The notes under the pieces: generated by a model
Database searches by the model: none
What the model was told of the DNA's origin: nothing
Seen by the model: only the letters and a program-made list of their open reading frames with translations
In this document: positions 9,823 to 19,472 of the stretch, one piece after another
Position numbering within the stretch: position 1 is the stretch's first letter
Layout: the number at the start of each line of letters is the position of its first letter
Position numbers and translations under genes: made by a program
Assembly: GCA_905479875.1 (NCBI GenBank)
Contig: CAJQOG010000113.1
Span: 1-39,739, forward strand
Direction of reading: 5' to 3'
Length of the DNA stretch: 39,739 nucleotides
DNA from: an uncultured Gammaproteobacteria bacterium
GTDB taxonomy: Bacteria; Pseudomonadota; Gammaproteobacteria; Steroidobacterales; JABDMI01

Positions 9823-10614
9823 ATGGCTATTTACGCAATTGGTGATATTCAAGGTTGTTTTGATGCTTTGCGAACAAAGCTTAATGAAGTTGAATTTGAC
9901 ACAAATAAAGACACTCTTTGGCTAACTGGTGACCTGGTGGCACGCGGTCCAAAGTCCTTAAAAACCTTACGTTATCTTTTTTCAATTCGCGATTCTGTGG
10001 TTAGTGTTCTTGGTAACCATGATTTACATTTACTAGCCCTTGCTCATAGCAAAGAACATAGAAAAAATTTTGGTGTATCTGAAGATTTTCAAAAGATATT
10101 AGACGCAGAAGATAAAATTGATTTACTTGATTGGTTACTACATCTGCCATTAATGCATTACGATTTAGTCCAAGACACTATTTTAAGTCATGCAGGTGTT
10201 TACCCACTTTGGTCTCTAAAAAAAGCTTTCAAATGTGCCCAAGAAGTAGAAGCCGCATTATTAAAAGAAAAAAATCGTAATAGTTTTTTTGCCAATATGT
10301 ATGGCAATCAGCCCAATCTATGGGACAACACCTTAGAAGGTGCTGAACGCTTACGTTTTATCACTAATGCATTCACACGTATGCGTTATGTAAGTAAAAA
10401 AGCAAGATTAGATTTGAAATTCAAAGGGCAGCCGCGCCGCAAGCCACGCACTTTACTAGCATGGTTTGATTACCCAAATAGACAATTGGCAGATACTAAA
10501 ATTGTCTTTGGACACTGGGCATCTCTAGGGCACTATAAAAAAGATAATATACATTGCATTGACAGCGGTTGCGTTTGGGGCAATGAATTAACTCTAATTA
10601 AAATCAGTGATTAG
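9823..10614 (+). CDS. apaH: Symmetrical bis(5'-nucleosyl)-tetraphosphatase
   Basis: YAIGDIQGCFDAL, LTGDLVARGP, VLGNHDLHLLA, VFGHWASLG; synteny. Confidence 0.94.
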   Translation: MAIYAIGDIQGCFDALRTKLNEVEFDTNKDTLWLTGDLVARGPKSLKTLRYLFSIRDSVVSVLGNHDLHLLALAHSKEHRKNFGVSEDFQKILDAEDKIDLLDWLLHLPLMHYDLVQDTILSHAGVYPLWSLKKAFKCAQEVEAALLKEKNRNSFFANMYGNQPNLWDNTLEGAERLRFITNAFTRMRYVSKKARLDLKFKGQPRRKPRTLLAWFDYPNRQLADTKIVFGHWASLGHYKKDNIHCIDSGCVWGNELTLIKISD

Positions 10615-11917
10615 AGCGCTTTCTTTGTACCCATTTTCGAGTAATACCAATTTTATATTCACGATAAAAATGAGAGAAGAAACTTCTTAATAAACCTATT
10701 TTAGGGTTAAGTGCTTTATTTTCAGAGAGCTTTAATATTTGATGATAATACCAAGCAACATCTCCGAATATATTAACCATGCGAAATATTTTATTTTTGC
10801 TTGCAGGACCGAAAGCACCTGACCAAAGTTTTGGAGCATATTGTTGTGCATTATCCATTTCACCACTAATTAGTTTTTTTGGAACATCTGGATCAAAACA
10901 CAAGGGGCGAGCAATACCAATCATATCTAGTTCATTATTTGCCAGAGCTTCTTGCATTCCATCTCTCGCTCTAAAGCCACCGGTTACCATTAGTGGAATA
11001 TCAATGACGTCTTGAATCGTTTTAGCATACTCTAGGAAATAGGCTTCTCTTTGTTTAGTACTCTCACGAACATCTTTATCTACTTCAGGATTTTCAATAT
11101 CTGATTGTTCGCCAGTATGCCCTAAGAGCTTAATTTGCTCATACGTACCACCAGAAATTTCAAGTACATCAATTTTTTCATCACTTAACCATTTAGCAAC
11201 TTGAGCGCTCTCAGTTAAGGTAAAGCCACCTTTTTGAAAATCTGCCGAATTGAGCTTTACCCCTATAGGAAAACTTGCTCCTAATGCTTGGCGTACTTTC
11301 TTAACAATAGTTAACAAGAAGCGGGCTCTATTTTCTAATGTCCCACCCCACTGATCTTTACGCTGGTTAGTAACAGGAGAAAGAAACTGGCTAATTAAAT
11401 AGCCATGTGCCCCATGAATTTGCACACCAGTAAAACCCGCTTCTTTGACAATAACTGCAGTATTTATATACCGCTGAATGACATCTTGTATATCTTCTTC
11501 AGTCATTGCTCTGGGTTGAGCGAAGGTTGCTAACATCTTTAACTGAACATCTGAAGGAGATAAAGGCTGTCCAGAAGATATACGTGCACATTGTCTACCA
11601 GGATGTGAAATTTGTGCCCAAAAATGATTACCAAATTCTGTTGCGGCGGCTGCCCAATCTTGCAATTGTTCAAAGCCCGTTTTATCTTGCACAACCACGT
11701 TGCCGGGACGTTCAAGATAACGATAATCAACCATGATATTTCCTGATATTTGTAATCCAGCTCCTCCATTAGACCAAGTTCGATACAGATTGATATGTTT
11801 ATCAGTTGCATGGTCATATGAATCTGCAATACCTTCAGTCATAGCTGATTTGCAAATTCTATTTGGTAGTATGGCACCGCAAGGGAGTGTTAATGGGGTA
11901 GCTAATGTTGTAGTCAT
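10604..11917 (-). CDS. NADH:flavin oxidoreductase (old yellow enzyme family)
   Basis: PLTLPCGAILPNRICKSAMTEG, QISHPGRQ, GVQIHGAHGYLISQFLSPVTNQRKDQWGG, MIGIARPL. Confidence 0.88.
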   Translation of the reverse strand: MTTTLATPLTLPCGAILPNRICKSAMTEGIADSYDHATDKHINLYRTWSNGGAGLQISGNIMVDYRYLERPGNVVVQDKTGFEQLQDWAAAATEFGNHFWAQISHPGRQCARISSGQPLSPSDVQLKMLATFAQPRAMTEEDIQDVIQRYINTAVIVKEAGFTGVQIHGAHGYLISQFLSPVTNQRKDQWGGTLENRARFLLTIVKKVRQALGASFPIGVKLNSADFQKGGFTLTESAQVAKWLSDEKIDVLEISGGTYEQIKLLGHTGEQSDIENPEVDKDVRESTKQREAYFLEYAKTIQDVIDIPLMVTGGFRARDGMQEALANNELDMIGIARPLCFDPDVPKKLISGEMDNAQQYAPKLWSGAFGPASKNKIFRMVNIFGDVAWYYHQILKLSENKALNPKIGLLRSFFSHFYREYKIGITRKWVQRKRSNH

Positions 11918-11985
11918 TATTGTTTTACTTTATTTATTAAATGAGAAAACTATTCTCTCTATTGCATAAATGCAATCATAAAAAT

Positions 11986-12438
11986 TCAACTGGCAAATAG
12001 TTCAGTTTCTATATTTTTAAAGCCTTTAATTTCTAAGGCATTACCTGAAGGATCATAGAAAAACATCGTAGCCTGTTCTCCTACTTCACCTTTAAAACGA
12101 ATGTAAGGTTCTATAGCAAATTCAACTTTGTCCGTTAAGTGTTTTGCAAGTTCTTGCCATTGCTCCATAGTCAAAACAACGCCAAAATGCGGAATTGGAA
12201 CTGGATGTTCATCTACAGGATTAATCAAATGTTTAATGCGTCCATCTTTACCTAATGATTCATCTAAATGGCAAACTATTTGATGCCCAAAAAAGTTCAA
12301 ATCTAACCACTCATCAGTAAAACGCCCTTCTTCACATTTAAGTATTTGAGTATAGAACTCTCGCGATTCTTGAATATCTCTCACCGCAAAAGCCAAATGA
12401 AATAGTGTACTAGTATTTATCACTACTTCTCTCCACAA
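11986..12438 (-). CDS. VOC (glyoxalase/bleomycin-resistance) family protein
   Basis: FHLAFAVRDIQESREFYTQIL ... TMFFYDPSGNALEIKGF. A GTG start at 12423 overlapping the upstream stop (TAGTG) is plausible instead of the ATG at 12438. Confidence 0.85.
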   Translation of the reverse strand: MWREVVINTSTLFHLAFAVRDIQESREFYTQILKCEEGRFTDEWLDLNFFGHQIVCHLDESLGKDGRIKHLINPVDEHPVPIPHFGVVLTMEQWQELAKHLTDKVEFAIEPYIRFKGEVGEQATMFFYDPSGNALEIKGFKNIETELFAS

Positions 12439-13535
12439 TCGGGTGATTTACAAGATGATAAAAAATCGCACATGATAGGTCTGAATCTATCCATATCGAC
12501 TAAAAATGAATCGTGTCCTTGAATAGAGTCTAAAGCTTTAAAAATTACCTTATCACACACATGTCCAAGAGCATCAGCTACTTCTTTTTGTTGATGTACT
12601 GGGAATAAAGAATCACTCATCACCCCAATAACTAGCGCACGTTCTATTTCAACCTTCTTAAGAGCAGCAGCAACAGAACCTCCATGCTCAGCAACATCAA
12701 ATAAATCTAAAGCACGGGATAAATATAAATAACAATTAGCATCAAATTGCCCTGTGAATTTTTTTGCATGAGCTTCAAGATATGACTCCACATCAAACTC
12801 AATTCCAAACGCACCGCCTTGACGCTCACTGGCACGTTCACGACCAAAACGTTGTCGCCATTCTGTAGCTGAACGATAGGTAATCATGCCCAGTTTCCTA
12901 GCTAACTGCATTCCTGATACAGGCTGTTCATCATCGGCATATTCACCATCTGCCCAAATCTTATCAGCACGTATTAGTTCACGTTGCAACGAACGTAATG
13001 CTATCGCATATGGTTCGGCTCTTAGGGCTGAGGAAATGCTTATAAAATTTCTAGCTTTCTTAGGAAATTGCACCAAATATGCCAGTGCGGACATGCCTCC
13101 CATGGATGAGCCCATAACAGTATGCAAACTCTCTATACCAAAAAACTTCACAACTTCATTTGTGGAAATAGCAATATCTTCTAAGGTTAATACAGGAAAA
13201 TCTAAGCCATAGCGCTTCTTAGTACCTGGATTAATGGATGCGGGGCCTGTTGTTCCATAACAACTACCTAAAGAATTCACACAAATAATAAAATATTTAT
13301 CTGAATCTAATGGGTACTCGGAACCCAACATACCTTCCCACCAACCCGGGCTTTGGTTTTTGGGAGAAGAGGAAACATGCGCTGATGGGGATAAGCCTGT
13401 AAATAATAAAATAGCATTATCTTTATCAGTATTTAACTCGCCCCATGTTTCATACGCAAGTTGTAATTCTTTGAGCTCACCACCTTTTCTTAAACGGAAA
13501 GGTGAATCAAGTTTGAGATATTGGGTCGCTGGCAT
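12423..13535 (-). CDS. MetX-family alpha/beta-hydrolase acyltransferase (usually annotated homoserine O-acetyltransferase; candidate serine O-succinyltransferase)
   Basis: GLSPSAH...PGWWEGMLG...FIICVNSLGSCYGTTGPASINP, VMGSSMGGMSAL, C-terminal QGHDSFLVD catalytic His region. Confidence 0.88.
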   Translation of the reverse strand: MPATQYLKLDSPFRLRKGGELKELQLAYETWGELNTDKDNAILLFTGLSPSAHVSSSPKNQSPGWWEGMLGSEYPLDSDKYFIICVNSLGSCYGTTGPASINPGTKKRYGLDFPVLTLEDIAISTNEVVKFFGIESLHTVMGSSMGGMSALAYLVQFPKKARNFISISSALRAEPYAIALRSLQRELIRADKIWADGEYADDEQPVSGMQLARKLGMITYRSATEWRQRFGRERASERQGGAFGIEFDVESYLEAHAKKFTGQFDANCYLYLSRALDLFDVAEHGGSVAAALKKVEIERALVIGVMSDSLFPVHQQKEVADALGHVCDKVIFKALDSIQGHDSFLVDMDRFRPIMCDFLSSCKSPDCGEK

Positions 13536-13593
13536 GTTAATCCTTTCAATATTGATGCTGTATTATAACTAACAAAATCACATTACCGTATAC

Positions 13594-13622
13594 AAAAAAC
13601 CCTAAGACTAGCTTAGGGTTTT
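13594..13622 (-). terminator. Rho-independent terminator downstream of the DUF937 gene
   Basis: Perfect 11-bp inverted repeat AAAACCCTAAG-ACTAG-CTTAGGGTTTT; on the minus strand it is followed by a T run. Confidence 0.85.
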
Positions 13623-13642
13623 AAAACTAAATTCTAAAGAAA

Positions 13643-14434
13643 TTATAAAAACTTTTTAGCCATATTCATAATATCATCTAAAGAATTACCGTCACCATCT
13701 TGATCCAACATTTTACTTAAAATAGAACGAGTATGATCTTGAACTTGTGGAGGTAATTGCTGAGCCGATTTACCACCTAAGAGCCCACCAAGTAGGCCGC
13801 CTAAATCTGGCATTTGCTGAGTCTGCTGTGTTTGGCGCTTGCGCCCACCACCCAGTAAGCCACCTAATAAACTGCCAAGTAAGCCGCCGCGTTTTTGAGG
13901 AGTTGCTTGACCACCGCCCATCACCTGTCCAAGAATATTACCAAGTACATCACTACCCTGACCACTTTGGCCAGCGACCTTAGTAAGTGCATCCAGTAGG
14001 CCGCCAGAATCGCGAGTATTCACTCGTTTACTCATCCCTCCCATACTTGCACCAGCCACTTGTGGAAGAATTTTTTTAAGAATATCAAAGTCAATACCGG
14101 TTTTTTCTGCTGCTTGTCTGGCCACTTCTCGACTACGGTCTTTGCTTCCTAAGATATGACCTAAAATACTATTGCCATCTTCGGTTGCTTGCTGCGTTGT
14201 AATTTGCGATGGATCATCTATATACTTTTGGTGACTACCCTTATTTAGTGCATCCAATAAACCACCTAAACCGCCTTCTTTTTGAATATTTTGATTCATA
14301 CCTTGAGTAATACTCGGTAATAAATTACGAATCGCATCAAAAGCCTGACTTGGCTCTAAACCATGTTGTTTGCCAATTTGTTTAACTAAGCCACCATTTT
14401 GTGACTTTAGAATCATTTCTAATAAACCGCCCAT
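13643..14434 (-). CDS. DUF937 (YidB-like) family protein with Gly/Leu-rich low-complexity region and C-terminal EF-hand-like loop
   Basis: Repeated GGLLGGLLGG segments and C-terminal SKMLDQDGDGNSLDDIMNMAKKFL. Confidence 0.7.
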   Translation of the reverse strand: MGGLLEMILKSQNGGLVKQIGKQHGLEPSQAFDAIRNLLPSITQGMNQNIQKEGGLGGLLDALNKGSHQKYIDDPSQITTQQATEDGNSILGHILGSKDRSREVARQAAEKTGIDFDILKKILPQVAGASMGGMSKRVNTRDSGGLLDALTKVAGQSGQGSDVLGNILGQVMGGGQATPQKRGGLLGSLLGGLLGGGRKRQTQQTQQMPDLGGLLGGLLGGKSAQQLPPQVQDHTRSILSKMLDQDGDGNSLDDIMNMAKKFL

Positions 14435-14639
14435 ATCATTCTCCTTAATACACTATTTCAGTAAAATCATAATAAAATCAATATTTTAAAACAGTGATTC
14501 GGACAAGCGCTACCGATTAGAAAGTCGTTCAAATCGAATAATGTTTAAATATTGGACATGCAGTATAACGCGAACACTAGCGCTATAAAAGGCATAGTAT
14601 GTGAAGTTTTATGTTCGGGAATTAACGTTTAAACAGCGC

Positions 14640-16118
14640 TTATTTTTTCTTTTTTACATGCTGGCGTAAGCGTTGGCGTTTTTTAACTTGGCGGTCTGTG
14701 AGTTTATTTTTTCGACCTGCAAATGGGTTAGCTGAAGACTTAAGCTCCAGGCGTAAAGGTGTGCCCTTTAGCTTGAATGCTTTTCTAAAAGTATTTATTA
14801 GATAACGCTTGTAATCCATAGGCAAACGTTCAACTTGAGTACCGTGAATAACTAAAACTTGTGGATTACGCCCACCTTGATGCACGTAGCGCAAACGTAC
14901 ACGACGGCCACGCACCAGTGGAGGCTGATGCTGTTGTACAGCTTGTTCTAAAACATTGGTTAACTCTGACGTTTGCAAGTTTTTCATTGCTGCAGTGTAA
15001 GCGTTTTGAACAGACTCAAATAAGTCACCAACACCGGTTCCATGTAGTGCAGAGATGAAGTGTAAATCAGCAAAATTCATAAATTCAAGTTTGAGATCAA
15101 GTTGACGTTGAATAGTTTGGCGTTGATCTGCACTAAGGTGATCCCACTTATTAATCGCAATTACCATTGAGCGACCACGATGAACGGCAAGTCCCATTAA
15201 GGTAGCATCTTGATCGGTAATGGCTTCTCTTGCATCCAAGACACCAATCACTACATGAGCTTTATCAATAGCTTGCAGAGTTTTAATAATTGAAAATTTT
15301 TCAATACCCTCATCAACTCTAGAACGCCTTCTCACACCAGCAGTATCGATGAGAGTGTAATCTTGTTCTTCACGTGTAAAAGGTACTGAAATGCTGTCCC
15401 TAGTTGTACCAGGCATGTCAAAAGCGACTAAGCGTTCTTCGCCAATCATTCTATTAATTAGTGTTGATTTACCAACATTAGGCCTTCCAATAACAGCAAC
15501 TTTAATTCGCTCAGGCTTACGTTCGCCAGTGAATGAGTATTTCCCCTCTTCCTCATCTGATACATCTTCAGCAGCTTCATCAATCTCTATAGCTGGCTGT
15601 GGTTCAATTAAGTCTTCAAGTAAAAAATCCATCAGGGCATTAATACGATGACCATGAGCGGCAGAAATTGGAACTAAATTTTCAAAACCTAATACATGAA
15701 AATCTATCGACGCTTGATCGGCATTAATACCTTCTGTTTTATTAATTACAGCCGTTATTGGTTTGCCCATTCGACGTAACTGAATTGCAATGGTTTCATC
15801 TGCAGCAGTTAAACCATCTCTGGCATCTAAAAGAAAAATTACATGGTCAGCTTCGTCAATAGCAAACTGTACTTGTTTCTCCATGAGCATATCAAGGCGC
15901 TCAGGATCCCCACTTAAACCGCCAGTATCAACAACAATATAAGATTCAGGACCAACTTTGCCATAACCATACTGTCGATCACGAGTTAAGCCAGGAAAGT
16001 CAGCAACTAATGCATCGCGAGTACGTGTAAGATAATTAAAGAGAGTGGATTTTCCAACGTTTGGTCTGCCGACTAAAGCAATAACGGGAAGTAAGGAGTC
16101 ACCTGATTGGCCTTGCAT
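14640..16118 (-). CDS. der: Ribosome biogenesis GTPase Der
   Basis: Two tandem G domains (GRPNVGKSTLFN, GRPNVGKSTLIN), C-terminal KH-like region. Confidence 0.96.
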   Translation of the reverse strand: MQGQSGDSLLPVIALVGRPNVGKSTLFNYLTRTRDALVADFPGLTRDRQYGYGKVGPESYIVVDTGGLSGDPERLDMLMEKQVQFAIDEADHVIFLLDARDGLTAADETIAIQLRRMGKPITAVINKTEGINADQASIDFHVLGFENLVPISAAHGHRINALMDFLLEDLIEPQPAIEIDEAAEDVSDEEEGKYSFTGERKPERIKVAVIGRPNVGKSTLINRMIGEERLVAFDMPGTTRDSISVPFTREEQDYTLIDTAGVRRRSRVDEGIEKFSIIKTLQAIDKAHVVIGVLDAREAITDQDATLMGLAVHRGRSMVIAINKWDHLSADQRQTIQRQLDLKLEFMNFADLHFISALHGTGVGDLFESVQNAYTAAMKNLQTSELTNVLEQAVQQHQPPLVRGRRVRLRYVHQGGRNPQVLVIHGTQVERLPMDYKRYLINTFRKAFKLKGTPLRLELKSSANPFAGRKNKLTDRQVKKRQRLRQHVKKKK

Positions 16119-16162
16119 TTTGATTCATCCTACTTTGTGCATTTACGGCGATATACAGGTGA

Positions 16163-17353
16163 TTAACCTGTAATTTTATAGGCAAACAATTGACCATTAT
16201 CAGCAATAACATAAACCATGTCATTTGCATAAATCGGTGCTTGTTTAATTGCAGCCTTACTAATTTTAGTACGCGCTATAGTTTTACCATCAGAGGGTGA
16301 AATAAAATGTACAAAGCCTTCTGAATCCCCAACCACAAGCGCTTGTCCAGTTGGAGTTGGAGCAGTTAATTGTCGGTATTGATACTCTTCACTTTTCCAA
16401 ACTTGTGAGCCTGATTCTTGGCTAAAGGCAACTAAATGATCATCACTATTAGTAACAAAAACATTGCTAAGCCCTAAGCCTACACCAGTATTACTTGAAA
16501 CTGTCTTGCCCCAAATTACACTGCCATTTCGAGCATCAATTTTTGCTAGTCGAGAATTGTAACCAACAGCAAATAAATTAGTTTCACTAACACCAATTTT
16601 GCCGTCAATATCAATTAAACGCTCAAGTTCAGTTGAACCACGTGGTAAACCTAATAAACGTTCCCAAAGCACTCCACCATCAACGGCATTAAACGAAATT
16701 AACTTACCAGCATCTGTGCCAGTAATTACTACACCACTTGTAACTAATGGTGTTGAAGAACCTCTTAAACTTAAAGTTGGAACTACTTGTTCGTCATACC
16801 ATAACTGTGTGCCACTACTCGCGCTTAAGACATGTAAGGTACCATTAGCAGCACGAACAGCTATCTGTTCAATGCCTACTCCAGGCGCAGCAATTACTTC
16901 GCCACTAACTTTAGAGCGCCAAAGTTCATCACCAGATTTTGCTTCTAATGCAATCACATCACCATTATTACTGGCAACAATAACTTGGTCTGAGCTTACA
17001 CCAGGGCCAGCACTTAATATCACGCCAGTATTCACAGTCCAAATATTTGTACCTGTAGAAGCATTCAAAGCGCTCACTGTCCCATTGGAACTAGCGAGAT
17101 ACAGTGTTTCATCTTGCACACTAGGTCTAAGATTAAAACTTAAACCTTCCGCGCCATCGCCAATTGAAGTTTTCCATACTGTTTTAAGAGTCAAGCCACT
17201 TTCAAAAGCCTGCAATTCAGCAGGTTGACGACTATCTTCCGCACCCTGATTGAAAATACTACATCCCGATAAAGTTAACAAAGCAAGAATAAAGAATGCT
17301 TGCGAAATTTTATTTATAAAAGTTTTAACTGGGGCTATTGAAGATGTAATCAT
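16163..17353 (-). CDS. bamB: Outer membrane assembly lipoprotein BamB
   Basis: Lipobox LTLSGCS, PQQ-like repeats, der/hisS synteny. Start placed at ATG 17353 because AGGAAAGCAAATG supplies a good ribosome-binding site and avoids the overlap with yfgM created by the ORF track's 17419 start. Confidence 0.9.
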   Translation of the reverse strand: MITSSIAPVKTFINKISQAFFILALLTLSGCSIFNQGAEDSRQPAELQAFESGLTLKTVWKTSIGDGAEGLSFNLRPSVQDETLYLASSNGTVSALNASTGTNIWTVNTGVILSAGPGVSSDQVIVASNNGDVIALEAKSGDELWRSKVSGEVIAAPGVGIEQIAVRAANGTLHVLSASSGTQLWYDEQVVPTLSLRGSSTPLVTSGVVITGTDAGKLISFNAVDGGVLWERLLGLPRGSTELERLIDIDGKIGVSETNLFAVGYNSRLAKIDARNGSVIWGKTVSSNTGVGLGLSNVFVTNSDDHLVAFSQESGSQVWKSEEYQYRQLTAPTPTGQALVVGDSEGFVHFISPSDGKTIARTKISKAAIKQAPIYANDMVYVIADNGQLFAYKITG

Positions 17354-17390
17354 TTGCTTTCCTAGAATCATTGACTGGCTTAATTTATAT

Positions 17391-18044
17391 TTATTCTTGC
17401 GCTGACGGTTGCGCATCACCCAAGTCAGACAATTTCATTTGTAATAGGTTCGGGTCGCCAATAGGTGTTTCTTGCATAGCAATTTGAGCAGCCTCATAAG
17501 CCGCTTTGGCTTTTACAATATCGCCTTGGGCAATATGGATATCACCCTGAAGCTCAGCTACTAAAGGCGCATAAGACTTACTATCCACTTTTTTGAGACT
17601 TGCTAAGGCTCCAGCATAATCTTGCGTAGCCAAATATAACTTAGCCAAGCGGAAGTTTGCCACTTCAGTTAATTGTGAGTCATTACTTGTTGCTATAGCC
17701 GACTCAAGCGATTTAATCGCTTGAGTTAAATCTTTTGACTCAACATCGTTACGAGCTTTAAGCAAATAAGCTTGAGCCGCATAACTTGTATTTTTAAAGT
17801 CTGTGGTTATTTTTGTTAATAGCTCATTAGCTTTGGCATCATCGTCGCTATTAAAAGCCGTTGCCATTTCTTCATAAACTACTGCAGCTTGACCCGCCTG
17901 TGTATCCAAATGACCAGTCCAAGCTCTCCACGCGAAAATCCCAACTAAGCCAAGCGCTACGCCTGTAACGATGAATCGACCGTTCTCTTTCCACCACTCA
18001 ATGAGTTTTTCTTTCTCTTCATCGCTACTTAAATATTCGCTCAT
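17391..18044 (-). CDS. yfgM: YfgM family tetratricopeptide protein (SecYEG-associated)
   Basis: SSDEEKEKLIEWWKENGRFIVTGVALGLVGIFAWRAW (cytoplasmic stretch, TM), TPR region; between hisS and bamB. Confidence 0.9.
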   Translation of the reverse strand: MSEYLSSDEEKEKLIEWWKENGRFIVTGVALGLVGIFAWRAWTGHLDTQAGQAAVVYEEMATAFNSDDDAKANELLTKITTDFKNTSYAAQAYLLKARNDVESKDLTQAIKSLESAIATSNDSQLTEVANFRLAKLYLATQDYAGALASLKKVDSKSYAPLVAELQGDIHIAQGDIVKAKAAYEAAQIAMQETPIGDPNLLQMKLSDLGDAQPSAQE

Positions 18045-18130
18045 ACTAACTTTCCGTTTTCTTTGATTGTTTCAACGTGTTTACTAAGACGTAAACAAAA
18101 TTAATTTTCTTTTTTTCTAACTAAATATTT

Positions 18131-19414
18131 TTATGATTCTTCGCTTGCTAAGCGCTCACTTAAAACTTTGACTAAGTCTGCTCGTCGAATAGTTTCTTGA
18201 GCTTCGCGCTGACGAAGGTCTTTAAACACCACATGAGATGAAGCCGACTCTTCTTCGCCTAAAATCAATGCAAAACGAGCACCGCTTTTATCAGCCTTCT
18301 TCATTTGAGACTTGATACCAGCTTCGCCACAATAAACCGCTAATTTTACCCCATTTAAAGCATCCCGTAGCTCCTCTGATAAACGGAAAGCCTCCCGCTT
18401 GAGTTCAGTAGTATTTCCAGAGACTAGGAAGAGGTCTAATTGTGAGATATTAATAGCTGTATTTGCTTGTTTCATGAGCTCAATTACTCGCTCAATACCC
18501 AAAGCCCAACCCACGGCTCTGGTCGGTTTACCGCCTAATTGCTCAACTAAACCATCGTAACGACCACCAGAGCAAATGGCATTCTGAGCGCCTAATTTAT
18601 CTGTTAACCACTCAAATACGGTCAACGAATAATAATCCAATCCTCTTACCAATCGTGGATTAACTTGATATTTAATCCCAGCATCATCTAGGAAATTTCT
18701 AAGCCCTGTAAAATGAACTTTCTCTTCCTCCGAAAGGTAATCACTCATGATTGGCGCATCTTTAACCAAGTCTTGAGTTTGTGGCACTTTACTATCTAAA
18801 ATGCGCAAGGGATTACGTTCAAGCCTACGCAAGCTGTCTGCATCTAACTTATCTTTATGCTGCTTAAAGTAACTTAAGAGAGCCTCACGATAATTACTAC
18901 GAGTCTCAATCGAACCGATGGAGTTAATCTCTAGACTTGGGTTCAATCCAAGTTTTTTCCATAACCTAGCAGATAAAATAATTAATTCGGCGTCAACATC
19001 CGGACCACCATAACCAAAAACTTCAGCGCCAATCTGATGAAACTGGCGATAACGACCTTTCTGAGGACGCTCATGCCTAAACATCGGCCCCATATACCAG
19101 AGTTTTTGAGTTTGATTGTAGAACAAGCCATTACTTATACCAGCTCTAACACAAGCCGCTGTGCCTTCTGGACGCAATGAATATTTAAGATTATCCTCGC
19201 CGCCAAAAGAGTACATTTCTTTTTCAACAATATCGGTTACTTCACCAATGGAACGTTTAAATAACTCAGTATGTTCAACAATTGGAAACCTAATTTCATC
19301 ATAGCCGTAGCTAGACAAAGTTTCACGAACAGCTTTTTCAAGAAACTGCCAATATGGTGTTTCATCTGGCAGGATGTCGTTCATGCCACGGATAGATTGA
19401 ATTACTTTAGACAC
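18131..19414 (-). CDS. hisS: Histidyl-tRNA synthetase
   Basis: IRGMNDILPDETPYWQFLE, LRPEGTAACVRA, GPMFRHERPQKGRYRQFHQIGAE, GGRYDGLVEQLGG. Confidence 0.97.
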   Translation of the reverse strand: MSKVIQSIRGMNDILPDETPYWQFLEKAVRETLSSYGYDEIRFPIVEHTELFKRSIGEVTDIVEKEMYSFGGEDNLKYSLRPEGTAACVRAGISNGLFYNQTQKLWYMGPMFRHERPQKGRYRQFHQIGAEVFGYGGPDVDAELIILSARLWKKLGLNPSLEINSIGSIETRSNYREALLSYFKQHKDKLDADSLRRLERNPLRILDSKVPQTQDLVKDAPIMSDYLSEEEKVHFTGLRNFLDDAGIKYQVNPRLVRGLDYYSLTVFEWLTDKLGAQNAICSGGRYDGLVEQLGGKPTRAVGWALGIERVIELMKQANTAINISQLDLFLVSGNTTELKREAFRLSEELRDALNGVKLAVYCGEAGIKSQMKKADKSGARFALILGEEESASSHVVFKDLRQREAQETIRRADLVKVLSERLASEES

Positions 19415-19472
19415 GCTACACTCGCTTTCAAATCAGCAATAACTGAATTAAAAATTTATTAAAGAATTGAAA

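Noticed and set aside
16599-17228. 209-aa plus-strand ORF antisense to bamB
   Set aside because: Fully inside a confident BamB CDS; low-complexity Ser/Pro/Thr-rich translation typical of an antisense frame.
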